Source: a virus. Taken from it: a stretch of 35,607 nucleotides of DNA. The notes under the pieces were generated by a model. The model saw only the letters and a list, made by a program, of their open reading frames with translations. It did no database searches and was not told where the DNA came from. The stretch is taken from positions 1 through 35,607 of IMG/VR virus record IMGVR_UViG_3300025771_002816, one strand, 5' to 3'. The translations under genes and the position numbers were made by a program. Each line of letters opens with the position of its first letter. The stretch's first letter is position 1. This document shows, in pieces, positions 23,612 through 30,887 of this stretch.

Positions 23612-24226
23612 GTCTTTTTTGCTTAACCAAGTAATAAATGATCTGCGTTCGCCGGAAGTTACTTCGGTGATCTCATGTGGAACATGACCGCCATTAAATA
23701 AACACACAAAGCCTTTTAGTTTAGGCAAAATCCAGTCACCTATAACAACATCTCCGCCAGTATATTCGTTTTCATCTGATAATTGAATAATCAATGTCCA
23801 TTCACGTTTTTTAAGTATTTCAGTATCACCGGAATCAATGTGGTTTTTCAAAAAGTCACCTGTTTGATATCTAATAACTTTTGCCCATTGATCAAAGTTA
23901 CCACATACCCAATGATCCAACTTACTTTTTAAAAAGTCTCTAGCAATAATAACATTATTACCAAAGTAAGGATTTGAATGGGAATCAGCAAGGTCAACTC
24001 TGGTTTCAGTTCTTTTACTCATATCTGGTCTGTATTTTTCCTCAACCTCAACAATTTTGTTGTCTTCCATAGAGATATTAAATACAGTTGCTTGATGAAA
24101 AGGATGTTTGGGAAATTGATTATAAATTATATCACACTCTTCTGGTGTAAATATTTGACCTTGTACTCTGTTAAGAACTCTGCGTTCAGGATTATGTTTA
24201 AAAAATTCCTCTTTAGAGGTAAACAC
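23597..24226 (-). CDS. 2-oxoglutarate/Fe(II) oxygenase (prolyl-hydroxylase-like)
   Basis: The 209-residue protein carries the iron facial triad as His129-Ile-Asp131 (KNHIDSGD) and His184 (VPHEIT), with Arg194 or Arg195 (GERRSF) for 2-oxoglutarate. YTGGDVVIGD and GFVCLFNGG are typical PKHD/P4H strands. It would hydroxylate a protein, nucleic acid or small molecule using O2. The start is GTG (24224-24226), sharing one base with the upstream stop, behind GAGGAAG. Its 3' end overlaps the -35 box of the exonuclease promoter. Confidence 0.85.
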   Translation of the reverse strand: MFTSKEEFFKHNPERRVLNRVQGQIFTPEECDIIYNQFPKHPFHQATVFNISMEDNKIVEVEEKYRPDMSKRTETRVDLADSHSNPYFGNNVIIARDFLKSKLDHWVCGNFDQWAKVIRYQTGDFLKNHIDSGDTEILKKREWTLIIQLSDENEYTGGDVVIGDWILPKLKGFVCLFNGGHVPHEITEVTSGERRSFITWLSKKDLTFL

Positions 24227-25134
24227 TATTCTTCCTCGTATTCTAGTTCGTCTATTTGATTTTGAATGTTGCGGATTGCGTCTTCGAATGGTTCTTCTAA
24301 TTGATATATAGCAGACTCTAATTCATTTTTTAATTCTGATACTTTGCTTTCATCGTATTTGTCTAACTCTAAACCTACATCTTCTGCTATGCCGGCCAAC
24401 TTAGACATAATTTCAATATGTGTATCTACATACTTGATAGTTTTGGTTGTATCTCTTGCCATACCCAAAGCACCTTCTAACTTGTAAAGTTTATCTTCTA
24501 ATGCTTCTTTACTAGGTTGCTCTTGTAAGTTATTAATGTTTTCTGTGATACCAAACTCAGGCATATTAATAAACTTACCATTAAATTCTACTTTGATATG
24601 CTCAGGCTTAACACCGTTTTTTAACTGAGACGTTATGTTTCTACTTACCTCATATTGATCTCTAAATCTAAATGGATTAATCCAATCTGATTTACCAGAT
24701 GCATCTGTTGTGTATATATGTATAGCAAATATATCGCTTTTTGTTTGCTTTTGCTTAAACTTATCTTGTGCATCAATTACATCGCCCTCATAGATACCGT
24801 CTTTGACTGTACCTACTTTTGCTTTTTTCTTTTTCTTTTTCTTTGATGAACCTTTTGAACCCCAGTAGCCTCCGTAACCTGCAAAGTAACCGCCTCGTGA
24901 TGTAGTAGGTTCTGAAGAAGTGGAGTCAGCGGATGGAGTAGCATCAGAGCCACCACCTTCTGCAGACCCACCGTCTCCACTTGAACTTGTTGCACTACCA
25001 CCAGCAGTTGCACCACCAGAGCCACCAGCGGCTCCGCCACCTGCTCCAGCACCACCGCCACCTCCGGCGTCTGCCATTAATTTCTTGTACTTGATACTAT
25101 CCTTAATGGCTTCTATTACTTCGTCGTATTTCAT
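24226..25134 (-). CDS. Gly/Ala/Ser-rich modular protein, unknown
   Basis: The 302-residue protein has a short helical start, a long Gly/Ala/Ser/Thr low-complexity stretch (about residues 23-82), a Tyr/Gly segment (GGYFAGYGGYWG), a lysine run (SSKKKKKKKAK near 96-106), then a folded domain and a long acidic coiled coil to the end (LEDKLYKLEGAL..., ELESAIYQLEEPFEDAIRNI). The low-complexity DNA is visibly GC-richer than its surroundings. The layout suggests a flexible linker protein, perhaps virion-associated. No family recognised. Confidence 0.6.
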   Translation of the reverse strand: MKYDEVIEAIKDSIKYKKLMADAGGGGGAGAGGGAAGGSGGATAGGSATSSSGDGGSAEGGGSDATPSADSTSSEPTTSRGGYFAGYGGYWGSKGSSKKKKKKKAKVGTVKDGIYEGDVIDAQDKFKQKQTKSDIFAIHIYTTDASGKSDWINPFRFRDQYEVSRNITSQLKNGVKPEHIKVEFNGKFINMPEFGITENINNLQEQPSKEALEDKLYKLEGALGMARDTTKTIKYVDTHIEIMSKLAGIAEDVGLELDKYDESKVSELKNELESAIYQLEEPFEDAIRNIQNQIDELEYEEE

Positions 25135-25135
25135 A

Positions 25136-25447
25136 TTAGTACGTTGCGTCTAATGTTTCTATTTCTTCTCGAGTTAGATCTGAATCTGCTAATGTACTTG
25201 CATCGTATCCTGTTGCTTTATGTAAAGTTTCATTCTCGATATGCTCAAAGTATTGTGTTGTAGTTCCTGAAACATCTCTACAAAAAATACATTTGTATAC
25301 TGTTTCATCAACCGGTGTATTACCAGTTGCCGCTGGTGATTCTTTAGCGGCCGCTAATGCTACATCTGGATCTACTCCTTTTGCAACCATGTCATCTCTA
25401 ATCTTTTGCCATGTATCTAATGGCGTTGCTAATGTATAGTGACTCAT
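25136..25447 (-). CDS. Small protein with CxxC...H...H zinc-finger-like motif
   Basis: The 103-residue protein has YKCIFC at about 51-56 followed by HIEN near 69 and H near 75 (Cys-x2-Cys-x12-His-x5-His), close to a C2H2 zinc finger. An Ala/Pro-rich segment precedes it, and the tail is acidic. GAGGAATAATA precedes the ATG, which sits just after the upstream stop. Function unknown; a metal-bound structural or nucleic-acid contact is possible. Confidence 0.6.
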   Translation of the reverse strand: MSHYTLATPLDTWQKIRDDMVAKGVDPDVALAAAKESPAATGNTPVDETVYKCIFCRDVSGTTTQYFEHIENETLHKATGYDASTLADSDLTREEIETLDATY

Positions 25448-25449
25448 TA

Positions 25450-25614
25450 TTATTCCTCTTTATAAACAGTCCAGGCACCATATGCAATCATGCCCCAACC
25501 TATTAAACTTGTTGGTATTAATATCATTACAATACCTCCACCTATTAGGACTGCTCCGTCCCAACTGGTTCTCTCTTGTGTTCTGTCAAATATCCAATCT
25601 TTAAGTTTATCCAT
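25450..25614 (-). CDS. Small membrane protein (54 aa)
   Basis: A short ORF from ATG 25612-25614 to TAA 25450-25452, with an AGGAG site 6 nt upstream and a late promoter 22 nt upstream. The product has a charged N-terminus (DKLKDWIFDRTQERTSW) and a hydrophobic segment spanning about residues 21-48 (VLIGGGIVMILIPTSLIGWG), likely one or two membrane passes. Good initiation signals and tight packing support it. A holin-like role is possible but unproven. Confidence 0.7.
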   Translation of the reverse strand: MDKLKDWIFDRTQERTSWDGAVLIGGGIVMILIPTSLIGWGMIAYGAWTVYKEE

Positions 25615-25636
25615 TGTGATCTCCTATTTGTAATAG

Positions 25637-25644
25637 TATTTATC
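25637..25644 (-). promoter_or_regulatory. T4-type late promoter element
   Basis: GATAAATAC overlapping the lipase stop, 22 nt before the small membrane gene start. Confidence 0.65.
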
Positions 25645-26459
25645 TACTTACCCTGTGGAGACTCTTCATCTAGGTTATCTACATGCTGAACATAATGTGG
25701 CATACCGTGATCTGCTACAAAATCAAAGAATTTAAACTGTTTACAAGCGGCCCAAAAGCCTCTCCAGCCGTCTTTGATCCTTTGCCATATAGTTAAATTT
25801 CTAATATTACCAAAACTATTGATATACATTAGTTTACCGCCATGTACAAACCCAAATAAAGCAGGTGGTACTCTTGGTACTATATCATTATTATTAACAT
25901 ATCTGTGATAAGAACCAATCTTACATCCTTCCAGGTGTCTTCTAAACTTTCTAGTTCCTACTCTAGGTTGACCGAACGTTTTTAATTCCTCTACAGGTAT
26001 TTTATCATGGCATAGCATCTCTGCTACTAATACTGCCATTGCTCCACCTAAACTGTGTCCACACACATATACTTTTTCTTTATTCTTTCTGCCGTCTTTG
26101 ACTGCTTTAAGAATACCTGGATAGACTTTGTTAGCCTCTTCCCAGAATCCTGAATGCACCATGCCGTTTCTATCATGTCTTACAGGTATTGTTTTTAAGT
26201 CTGCTAACACATCTGCAAACTGAGATGGCTCAGTTCCTCTACATGCTACAACTATTTTACCTGTTCCAAAATAAACCCATGCTTGAGCATTTTCTACAGA
26301 AACAAATACAGGATTCTTTTTACCAAATCCAGGAGGTCGTTTCTTTTGTCTTTCAGGATCATCTGGATCAAGGTAACTACGCCCTGCCAGTCTTGCCATT
26401 ACTTTGGCTTGTGATATCTCTTCCAGATTATCACTAATAAGTTTGTTTTCATTGCTCAT
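25644..26459 (-). CDS. Class 3 lipase-like alpha/beta hydrolase
   Basis: The 271-residue protein matches lipase class 3: VVACRGTEP (oxyanion region, 70-78), the nucleophile elbow GHSLGG with Ser136, Asp192 in NNDIVPRVP and His251 or His255 in VADHGMPHYV. No signal peptide is present. It could hydrolyse acylglycerols or phospholipids, and might act on host membranes late in infection; a late promoter and GGAG site precede it. A structural or tail-associated esterase role is an alternative. Confidence 0.85.
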   Translation of the reverse strand: MSNENKLISDNLEEISQAKVMARLAGRSYLDPDDPERQKKRPPGFGKKNPVFVSVENAQAWVYFGTGKIVVACRGTEPSQFADVLADLKTIPVRHDRNGMVHSGFWEEANKVYPGILKAVKDGRKNKEKVYVCGHSLGGAMAVLVAEMLCHDKIPVEELKTFGQPRVGTRKFRRHLEGCKIGSYHRYVNNNDIVPRVPPALFGFVHGGKLMYINSFGNIRNLTIWQRIKDGWRGFWAACKQFKFFDFVADHGMPHYVQHVDNLDEESPQGK

Positions 26460-26484
26460 AATTACTCCTACCTAATTATGCTAG

Positions 26485-26492
26485 TATTTATC
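26485..26492 (-). promoter_or_regulatory. Late promoter, minus half of a divergent palindrome
   Basis: GATAAATAC reading toward the lipase, with a 25-nt gap that includes GGAG. Together with 26498-26505 it forms an uninterrupted 21-bp inverted repeat with a 3-bp centre. Confidence 0.75.
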
Positions 26493-26497
26493 GTATC

Positions 26498-26505
26498 GAT
26501 AAATA
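26498..26505 (+). promoter_or_regulatory. Late promoter, plus half of a divergent palindrome
   Basis: GATAAATA on the plus strand, 26 nt before the 33-codon ORF at 26532. It is the only clear plus-strand late element seen. Confidence 0.65.
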
Positions 26506-26531
26506 AGAATATTACTGTAGGAGTAATTTAA

Positions 26532-26633
26532 ATGGTAACTGAATTAGTTCCGTATTCTTTTAAGAAAGATATGTTGTTGGTCTGCTCTATAGGACTCAAC
26601 ATAGGATTTATTATAGGCATTCTGCTTATATAA
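26532..26633 (+). CDS. 33-residue membrane peptide
   Basis: ATG 26532-26534 follows TAGGAG by about 8 nt and a plus-strand late promoter by 26 nt; the ORF ends at TAA 26631-26633, directly before a terminator hairpin. The product has a short polar start and one hydrophobic segment from about residue 14 (MLLVCSIGLNIGFIIGILLI) to the end. Complete transcription and translation signals around so short a frame make it a credible gene. Confidence 0.65.
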   Translation: MVTELVPYSFKKDMLLVCSIGLNIGFIIGILLI

Positions 26634-26634
26634 G

Positions 26635-26662
26635 AAAAGCCCCACTAAAGTGAGGCTTTATA
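26635..26662 (+). terminator. Terminator hairpin after the 33-codon gene
   Basis: AAAGCC (26636-26641) pairs with GGCTTT (26654-26659), with CAC/GTG inside and a TAAA loop; TTTAT follows. The flanking A-run means it could also work on the minus strand, closing the 26708-26893 transcript. Confidence 0.7.
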
Positions 26663-26707
26663 ATTGTATCTGATATAACCTTTGCTCTGGGCAAGAGTGA
26701 TATTACT

Positions 26708-26893
26708 TTAGAATCTTAAGATAGGTTCCATTGCGAGGTACATAAACCAGACCATAAAGGCTAAGCCACCAAACGTGAAAATATCATTGCACGTCTGTCC
26801 GTCTGGACAATACTTCTCTTTGAAGTCTGCCAAAAATTTGGGTAAATCTGTAAAGGTTTCAGAAACAAAACTTTTAATTGTATCTGTTGTCAT
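26708..26893 (-). CDS. Small single-pass membrane protein (61 aa)
   Basis: The protein has a soluble N-terminus with two Cys (KYCPDGQTCND), then a hydrophobic segment of about 20 residues (FTFGGLAFMVWFMYLAMEPI). GGAG lies 6 nt before the ATG. It is the only gene expressed from the long structured leader at 26894-27092, so its translation may be controlled by that RNA. A holin-like size and topology are noted, but no family is recognised. Confidence 0.65.
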   Translation of the reverse strand: MTTDTIKSFVSETFTDLPKFLADFKEKYCPDGQTCNDIFTFGGLAFMVWFMYLAMEPILRF

Positions 26894-27092
26894 TATATTC
26901 TCCTAGTCTAATTACAATTAGCACTAGTCATTCACAGATCCTTACGGACTCTGCTCAGGGGTTAAAGTTCCTTAACTTTTGTGATTTCGTATGTTGTATC
27001 TTCGCATTGAGACCTACAGCGGATACTTACCGCTACAACCGACAATCAATCAACCGTCCCGTTGTGGAAGAGACCAATGATCTTCCAAAGAG
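26894..27092 (-). ncRNA. Structured 199-nt leader or small RNA
   Basis: Between the late promoter (27093-27100) and ATG 26893 lies a non-coding stretch that can fold into at least six hairpins: 27065-27087 (7-bp TGGAAGA/TCTTCCA), 27035-27065, 27018-27034 (AGCGG/CCGCT), 26964-26979 (AAAGTT/AACTTT), 26935-26953 (with a GTAA loop) and 26903-26927. The last touches the GGAG ribosome site. Stem lengths and GNRA loop were found by eye; no known riboswitch family was recognised. Confidence 0.5.
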
Positions 27093-27100
27093 TATTTATC
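27093..27100 (-). promoter_or_regulatory. T4-type late promoter of the structured leader
   Basis: GATAAATACTC on the minus strand, placed just downstream of the large radical SAM gene's stop (27135). Confidence 0.65.
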
Positions 27101-27134
27101 TATCATTAACACATCAGTTAAGTTTTATGGTATT

Positions 27135-28988
27135 TTAAGTCGAAATTAAAACTTTGCCCCAACCTTGTCTTCTTTTGTAATACATTCTGTCCATGTATTC
27201 TTCTTCGCTATCACAGGGCATGATTAGATCAAGTGTGTATTCTGTTTTGTCTTTGACTAACTCTGCTTCTTCGTCATTGATGTATTCCATAAAGTTATAA
27301 CCAAAGTTCATTTGAGTTGGGTAACTCACATTAAGGTGTGTCACATAGAATGTTTGTAGTTTCATAAGTTGCGGATAATACTTCTCTGGTAAGTCTAACC
27401 ATTCTCTGCTGTAGTGTTTGTCAATGAACTCAAATATCTTTAATGGTTCCTTGTGGAAGTCGCTTTGTGCTGACCACATAAGTGTATGTCCGCTAAAGCC
27501 ATCTGCTATTCCTGTTTCTAAGTATTCAGTTAGTTGTGCTTTTGCTGTGTCGAACAACTGCTTTACATAGCCATCGTCTTCTTGTATAATCACCCACAGT
27601 CTATTGTAAAACTCAAAGTAACTCATGTCTTTGTACTTGCGTAGGAACCTACTTAATATTTGTGTCCAACCGTAGTTGTGAAAATTATTGATCATCCAAG
27701 CATACATCCAACTGTCTATAAACTTAGGCATAGGCATGTCCTTGGTACCGCGGACCAACGTAACACTTTCACTGATGCCATCTTCTTCCTCAAAGCCTGA
27801 TATATAATCTTTCACAACCACTGTATCTATTTCATGTTCTGTTCTTTGGCCAGGTGTGTTAAGGTGTGCGTTCTCTAGTAATTGTGCTAACCAACTTTCA
27901 ATAGCATTGTGTTGGCCCATTTCAATTACGTCACACAAACCTTTGCTCCAACTTTCAAATGTTTCTTTGGGTAAGCCTAGTATGAGTTCTGTGTAACTAG
28001 GTATCTGTTCTCTATTACATATATCAAATATATGTTTTAGATTACTAAACTCCATGTTACGTCTTTTAATTTCTTCTAGTACATCCATGTCCATACTTTG
28101 TACACTTAGAGTTAGTCCTCTGTTGAAGCCACTACTAATAAACTTCTTAACAATTTCCATAATCTCTTCTGAACTGTTCTTGTACCACGTGGCGTCTACT
28201 ACTTGTGGATAACCAAACTCTTTTTGTAGTTCTACAAGTTCTTCTGTGAACTTCATATCTCTATCTGTGAACACACCAAAGTTTGCGTCTGCTATTGTAA
28301 CGTAATCCATTTTGTTGTGTGCCATCCAATGTAATTCTTGTAACACTTTTTCTTCAGGAAACTTTTTAAGTTTGCTGTAAGTTAAACCACCCCAGTCACA
28401 GAATGTACAAGCAAAAGGGCAACCGCGATTAGTTTCTAATGTGCCGTTCCACAGTACACCTGGATTGTCTGCTATTATCTTTTCAAACACACCTGTCAAG
28501 TAAGGACTTGGTATGTCTAGTTCGTCTAGTCTAGGATAGTTGTATATCTTTTCTATTAGTTTGCCACTAATTAAATTGCGTAAGATATCTGTAAAACTCT
28601 GTTCGCCTTCTGCTAAACTGATTGAGTCTACATATTTGTGATGCTTGAAAAACTCTTCCTCTTCTGGTCTGTCAGTTACCTGTGGTCCACCAAATACTAT
28701 TTTACATTTAGGGTAACGTTGTTTAACACGTTGAGCAACTGCTTTACTCCATTCCCAATTCCACATATAGCAACTGAATGCAATAATGTCTGGGTCTTCT
28801 AGTCTGTCAACTAAGGTGTCTACATTTTCTCTGCGGAATATTATGTCCTTGAGTTCTACATTTTCTTTTATATCATCAAACTGACTGGCATAACTCCACA
28901 GACATCCAATGCTGTAAGGAATCCAATAGCCAGTTTTGCCAGCGATTCCAAATCTAAAGTTAGGCTGGCATAGATATAAGTTTAGCAT
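27135..28988 (-). CDS. B12-binding radical SAM enzyme (617 aa)
   Basis: The protein has an N-terminal B12-binding-like domain (about 1-150, with IVFGGPQVTDRPEE and SLAEGEQSF), a radical SAM core with C190-PFA-C194-TF-C197, and a C-terminal helical extension of about 200 residues. NRGCPFACTFCDWGG and TLSVQSMD are typical of the BchE/cobalamin-dependent class. The DxHxxG cobalamin motif is not evident. The ATG lies five bases after a late element. Such enzymes often methylate or rearrange inert carbons; here substrate is unknown. It is a different subtype from the 513-residue enzyme at 12681-14222. Confidence 0.85.
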   Translation of the reverse strand: MLNLYLCQPNFRFGIAGKTGYWIPYSIGCLWSYASQFDDIKENVELKDIIFRRENVDTLVDRLEDPDIIAFSCYMWNWEWSKAVAQRVKQRYPKCKIVFGGPQVTDRPEEEEFFKHHKYVDSISLAEGEQSFTDILRNLISGKLIEKIYNYPRLDELDIPSPYLTGVFEKIIADNPGVLWNGTLETNRGCPFACTFCDWGGLTYSKLKKFPEEKVLQELHWMAHNKMDYVTIADANFGVFTDRDMKFTEELVELQKEFGYPQVVDATWYKNSSEEIMEIVKKFISSGFNRGLTLSVQSMDMDVLEEIKRRNMEFSNLKHIFDICNREQIPSYTELILGLPKETFESWSKGLCDVIEMGQHNAIESWLAQLLENAHLNTPGQRTEHEIDTVVVKDYISGFEEEDGISESVTLVRGTKDMPMPKFIDSWMYAWMINNFHNYGWTQILSRFLRKYKDMSYFEFYNRLWVIIQEDDGYVKQLFDTAKAQLTEYLETGIADGFSGHTLMWSAQSDFHKEPLKIFEFIDKHYSREWLDLPEKYYPQLMKLQTFYVTHLNVSYPTQMNFGYNFMEYINDEEAELVKDKTEYTLDLIMPCDSEEEYMDRMYYKRRQGWGKVLIST

Positions 28989-28993
28989 AGCAG

Positions 28994-29001
28994 TATTTAT
29001 C
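28994..29001 (-). promoter_or_regulatory. T4-type late promoter, leaderless geometry
   Basis: GATAAATAC, five bases, then ATG 28988. TTGACA also occurs at 29015-29020 with only a weak -10 (AATACT) 17 nt on, so a sigma70 use is possible but not convincing. Confidence 0.7.
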
Positions 29002-29024
29002 GCTTAGAAAATGTTGTCAAAGGA

Positions 29025-29045
29025 AAGCAGGCACTAGGCCTGCTT
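29025..29045 (-). terminator. Terminator-like hairpin after 29069-29362
   Basis: AAGCAGGC (29025-29032) pairs with GCCTGCTT (29038-29045) around a 5-nt loop, downstream of the SAP-like gene. The trailing T-run on the minus strand is short (TTTCCTTT), so efficiency is uncertain. Confidence 0.6.
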
Positions 29046-29068
29046 ACTGAATACTTGGTCCGTATTGC

Positions 29069-29362
29069 TTACTTAAAAGAGTCTCTGGCTTGTTTTACTA
29101 AATCTGCTTTCTTCTTACGCAAATCCAGTTCAACTCCATTATCTCTTGCTAATAGTTCTAACTCTGCTTTAGTCTTTTTATTCAACTCAGCGGCTGTTGG
29201 AACTTTAGATGTAGCAGGTGCCTTTGGGGCAGGTGCTGGTGCTGGTGTAGGCTTAGGTGCAGGTTTGCTTTCTACGACTTCATCTTTGCTAAAAAATGAT
29301 TTATAAACAACAAATGCTACAATTATTCCTACAACAACTATACCGATAGTAGATTGATCCAT
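29069..29362 (-). CDS. Membrane-anchored protein with Pro/Ala linker and SAP/Rho-N-like domain
   Basis: The 97-residue protein has an N-terminal membrane helix (about 4-22), a charged hinge, a Pro/Ala repeat linker (PKPTPAPAPAPKAP) and a C-terminal LNKKTKAELELLARDNG...KKKADLVKQ motif of the SAP/Rho N-terminal type, which often binds nucleic acid. This layout would tether a nucleic-acid or protein-binding module to the inner membrane. AAGGAG precedes the ATG, and the NadE gene ends just upstream. Confidence 0.65.
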   Translation of the reverse strand: MDQSTIGIVVVGIIVAFVVYKSFFSKDEVVESKPAPKPTPAPAPAPKAPATSKVPTAAELNKKTKAELELLARDNGVELDLRKKKADLVKQARDSFK

Positions 29363-29364
29363 GG

Positions 29365-30348
29365 TTATCTCCTTAATTGGTTATCTAGTTTTTCTAGTTG
29401 ATCGTAACGATCTTTTTCGAACGTGTGTTTTAGATTGTAGGGATTATATCTTTTGTATGTTGTGCCTTTAATTCTGCTAATGACATCGTGTACTATTAAT
29501 TTGTCTTCTACATTCTTGAATCCGGCAATGTCGGCGGCACTTTGCTCAAATTCAACTCCGTCCATATTTTCCAGTATCTTGAATAAGGCTAAATCAAATT
29601 CAAGATAACTGAACCCAAACTGTGCTTCATCAGAACTAGATATCCCTAGTCCGTCTGTGGGCACAGCAAATACGACACTATCTGGTACACCTTGCATTTC
29701 CGCAAGAGCAGGAACTTCCCAACTCTTACTTAATGACTGTATAGGCGAGACGTCGCCAACGTCCCCATGTAGTGTCCAAAACCCAGCCGCAAGTTCTGAA
29801 AAATTATCAGTACTTGCTACAAAGCCTTGACTCGCACCAGCAAGATTGTACAATGTAATCATACGCAATCTGGCTCGAATGTTTCCTTTTCTAATCTTAC
29901 TAGAGTGATCATCGCTAATCAAACTAGCATCTAATTTGTATTGTTGTTTAAGTATATCTTCATATGCTTCTGTTAAGTCTATGTGTCTGTGATCAATTCC
30001 TAATGCGTGGCACGTTTCTATACCGCGATCAGTTTCATCTTCAATTTGGTTGATAGGCATTGTTACACCTATTACATGATAACCAGCATCTCTAAATAAA
30101 CTGGCTGTCAAGGCACTATCGATGCCTCCGCTCATGCCTACACAAACATTACTTATTTTATATTTGTTGGCGTACTCTACTAAGTTCTGCACTATATCAT
30201 TTCGTAACACTTGCAATCTTTCTACAGACATGTACTTTCCGCTTTTAATATAAGTATCTAGCAACTTGTCAAATGCAGGTGACAAACTTGGCTTCCTGTT
30301 ATAATCCAATATTAGTCTTTTCAAATTTGCTTGTTCGTTTTTATTCAT
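29365..30348 (-). CDS. nadE: NAD synthetase
   Basis: The 327-residue protein has the PP-loop SGGIDS at 73-78, and STDNFSELAAGFWTLHGDVGD, the equivalent of GTxNKSExxxGYxTxxGD of NAD synthetases, plus LLGI-type SSSDEAQFGF near the end. It makes NAD+ from deamido-NAD+, ATP and ammonia; no glutaminase domain is present, so it would use ammonia. A phage copy suggests a high NAD demand or depletion countering. Its ATG overlaps the upstream gene by 8 nt. Confidence 0.93.
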   Translation of the reverse strand: MNKNEQANLKRLILDYNRKPSLSPAFDKLLDTYIKSGKYMSVERLQVLRNDIVQNLVEYANKYKISNVCVGMSGGIDSALTASLFRDAGYHVIGVTMPINQIEDETDRGIETCHALGIDHRHIDLTEAYEDILKQQYKLDASLISDDHSSKIRKGNIRARLRMITLYNLAGASQGFVASTDNFSELAAGFWTLHGDVGDVSPIQSLSKSWEVPALAEMQGVPDSVVFAVPTDGLGISSSDEAQFGFSYLEFDLALFKILENMDGVEFEQSAADIAGFKNVEDKLIVHDVISRIKGTTYKRYNPYNLKHTFEKDRYDQLEKLDNQLRR

Positions 30349-30667
30349 CGTCGTCTTTTTTATTATTAATTTCCTCTATGAGATCCCATATACTAGTATC
30401 TGAATTTAGTGTTTTAGAATCATATTCTTCTAAACCATAAGCCACTCTCAATGCTTTTTTATAGTAACCTGCGGCAGTACTGCAATATACAGCAAAACTT
30501 TCGTGAGTAATGTCTACGTCTAAGTCCATACCTAAATGAACCATAAACTTAGTTAAGTCGTTTACTACATCATCGATTGTTTCATTAAACAATATATCAT
30601 TGTTTATAGATTCTGCTTCTTTGAGTTTTTCTCTATAAACAGTCAAGTCAACTAGATTATCTTTCAT
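30341..30667 (-). CDS. Hypothetical protein (108 aa)
   Basis: An acidic helical protein with an Asp/Glu/Lys-rich C-terminus (EEINNKKDDDE). It has no membrane segment. It overlaps both neighbours (11 nt upstream, 8 nt downstream). No family recognised. Confidence 0.55.
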   Translation of the reverse strand: MKDNLVDLTVYREKLKEAESINNDILFNETIDDVVNDLTKFMVHLGMDLDVDITHESFAVYCSTAAGYYKKALRVAYGLEEYDSKTLNSDTSIWDLIEEINNKKDDDE

Positions 30668-30875
30668 CTATTTTATTATGTTTTTCTAACTCTTCTATTT
30701 TAGATTTAAGAATATTGACCATATTGGACTGTTCGTCGTCTAATAACTTAGCACCAATGTGAACTTTTTCTTTTTCTAAAACATCAACTTGCGATTCTAA
30801 GGTTGCTATGCGTTGTTCTGCAGATGACAATGCGTCAATCAACTGCTTTTTGGTCATTTGTGTTTTGCTTGTCAT
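30657..30875 (-). CDS. Small coiled-coil protein (72 aa)
   Basis: Almost the whole sequence is a predicted coiled coil (SSAEQRIATLESQVDVLEKEK, ILKSKIEELEKHNK). Met7 (MTKKQLIDAL) is an alternative start. It ends overlapping the next gene. A structural or assembly role is plausible, but no family is recognised. Confidence 0.5.
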   Translation of the reverse strand: MTSKTQMTKKQLIDALSSAEQRIATLESQVDVLEKEKVHIGAKLLDDEQSNMVNILKSKIEELEKHNKIDER

Positions 30876-30887
30876 ACTATTAATTAC

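Noticed and set aside
26878-27138. 86-codon plus-strand frame across the structured leader
   Set aside because: No ribosome site, mixed low-complexity composition, and it runs against strong minus-strand signals; the RNA structure is a better reading.
28992-29020. Sigma70 promoter using TTGACA at 29015-29020
   Set aside because: The only -10 at 17 nt is AATACT (4 of 6), and the late element at the same place explains the start better.
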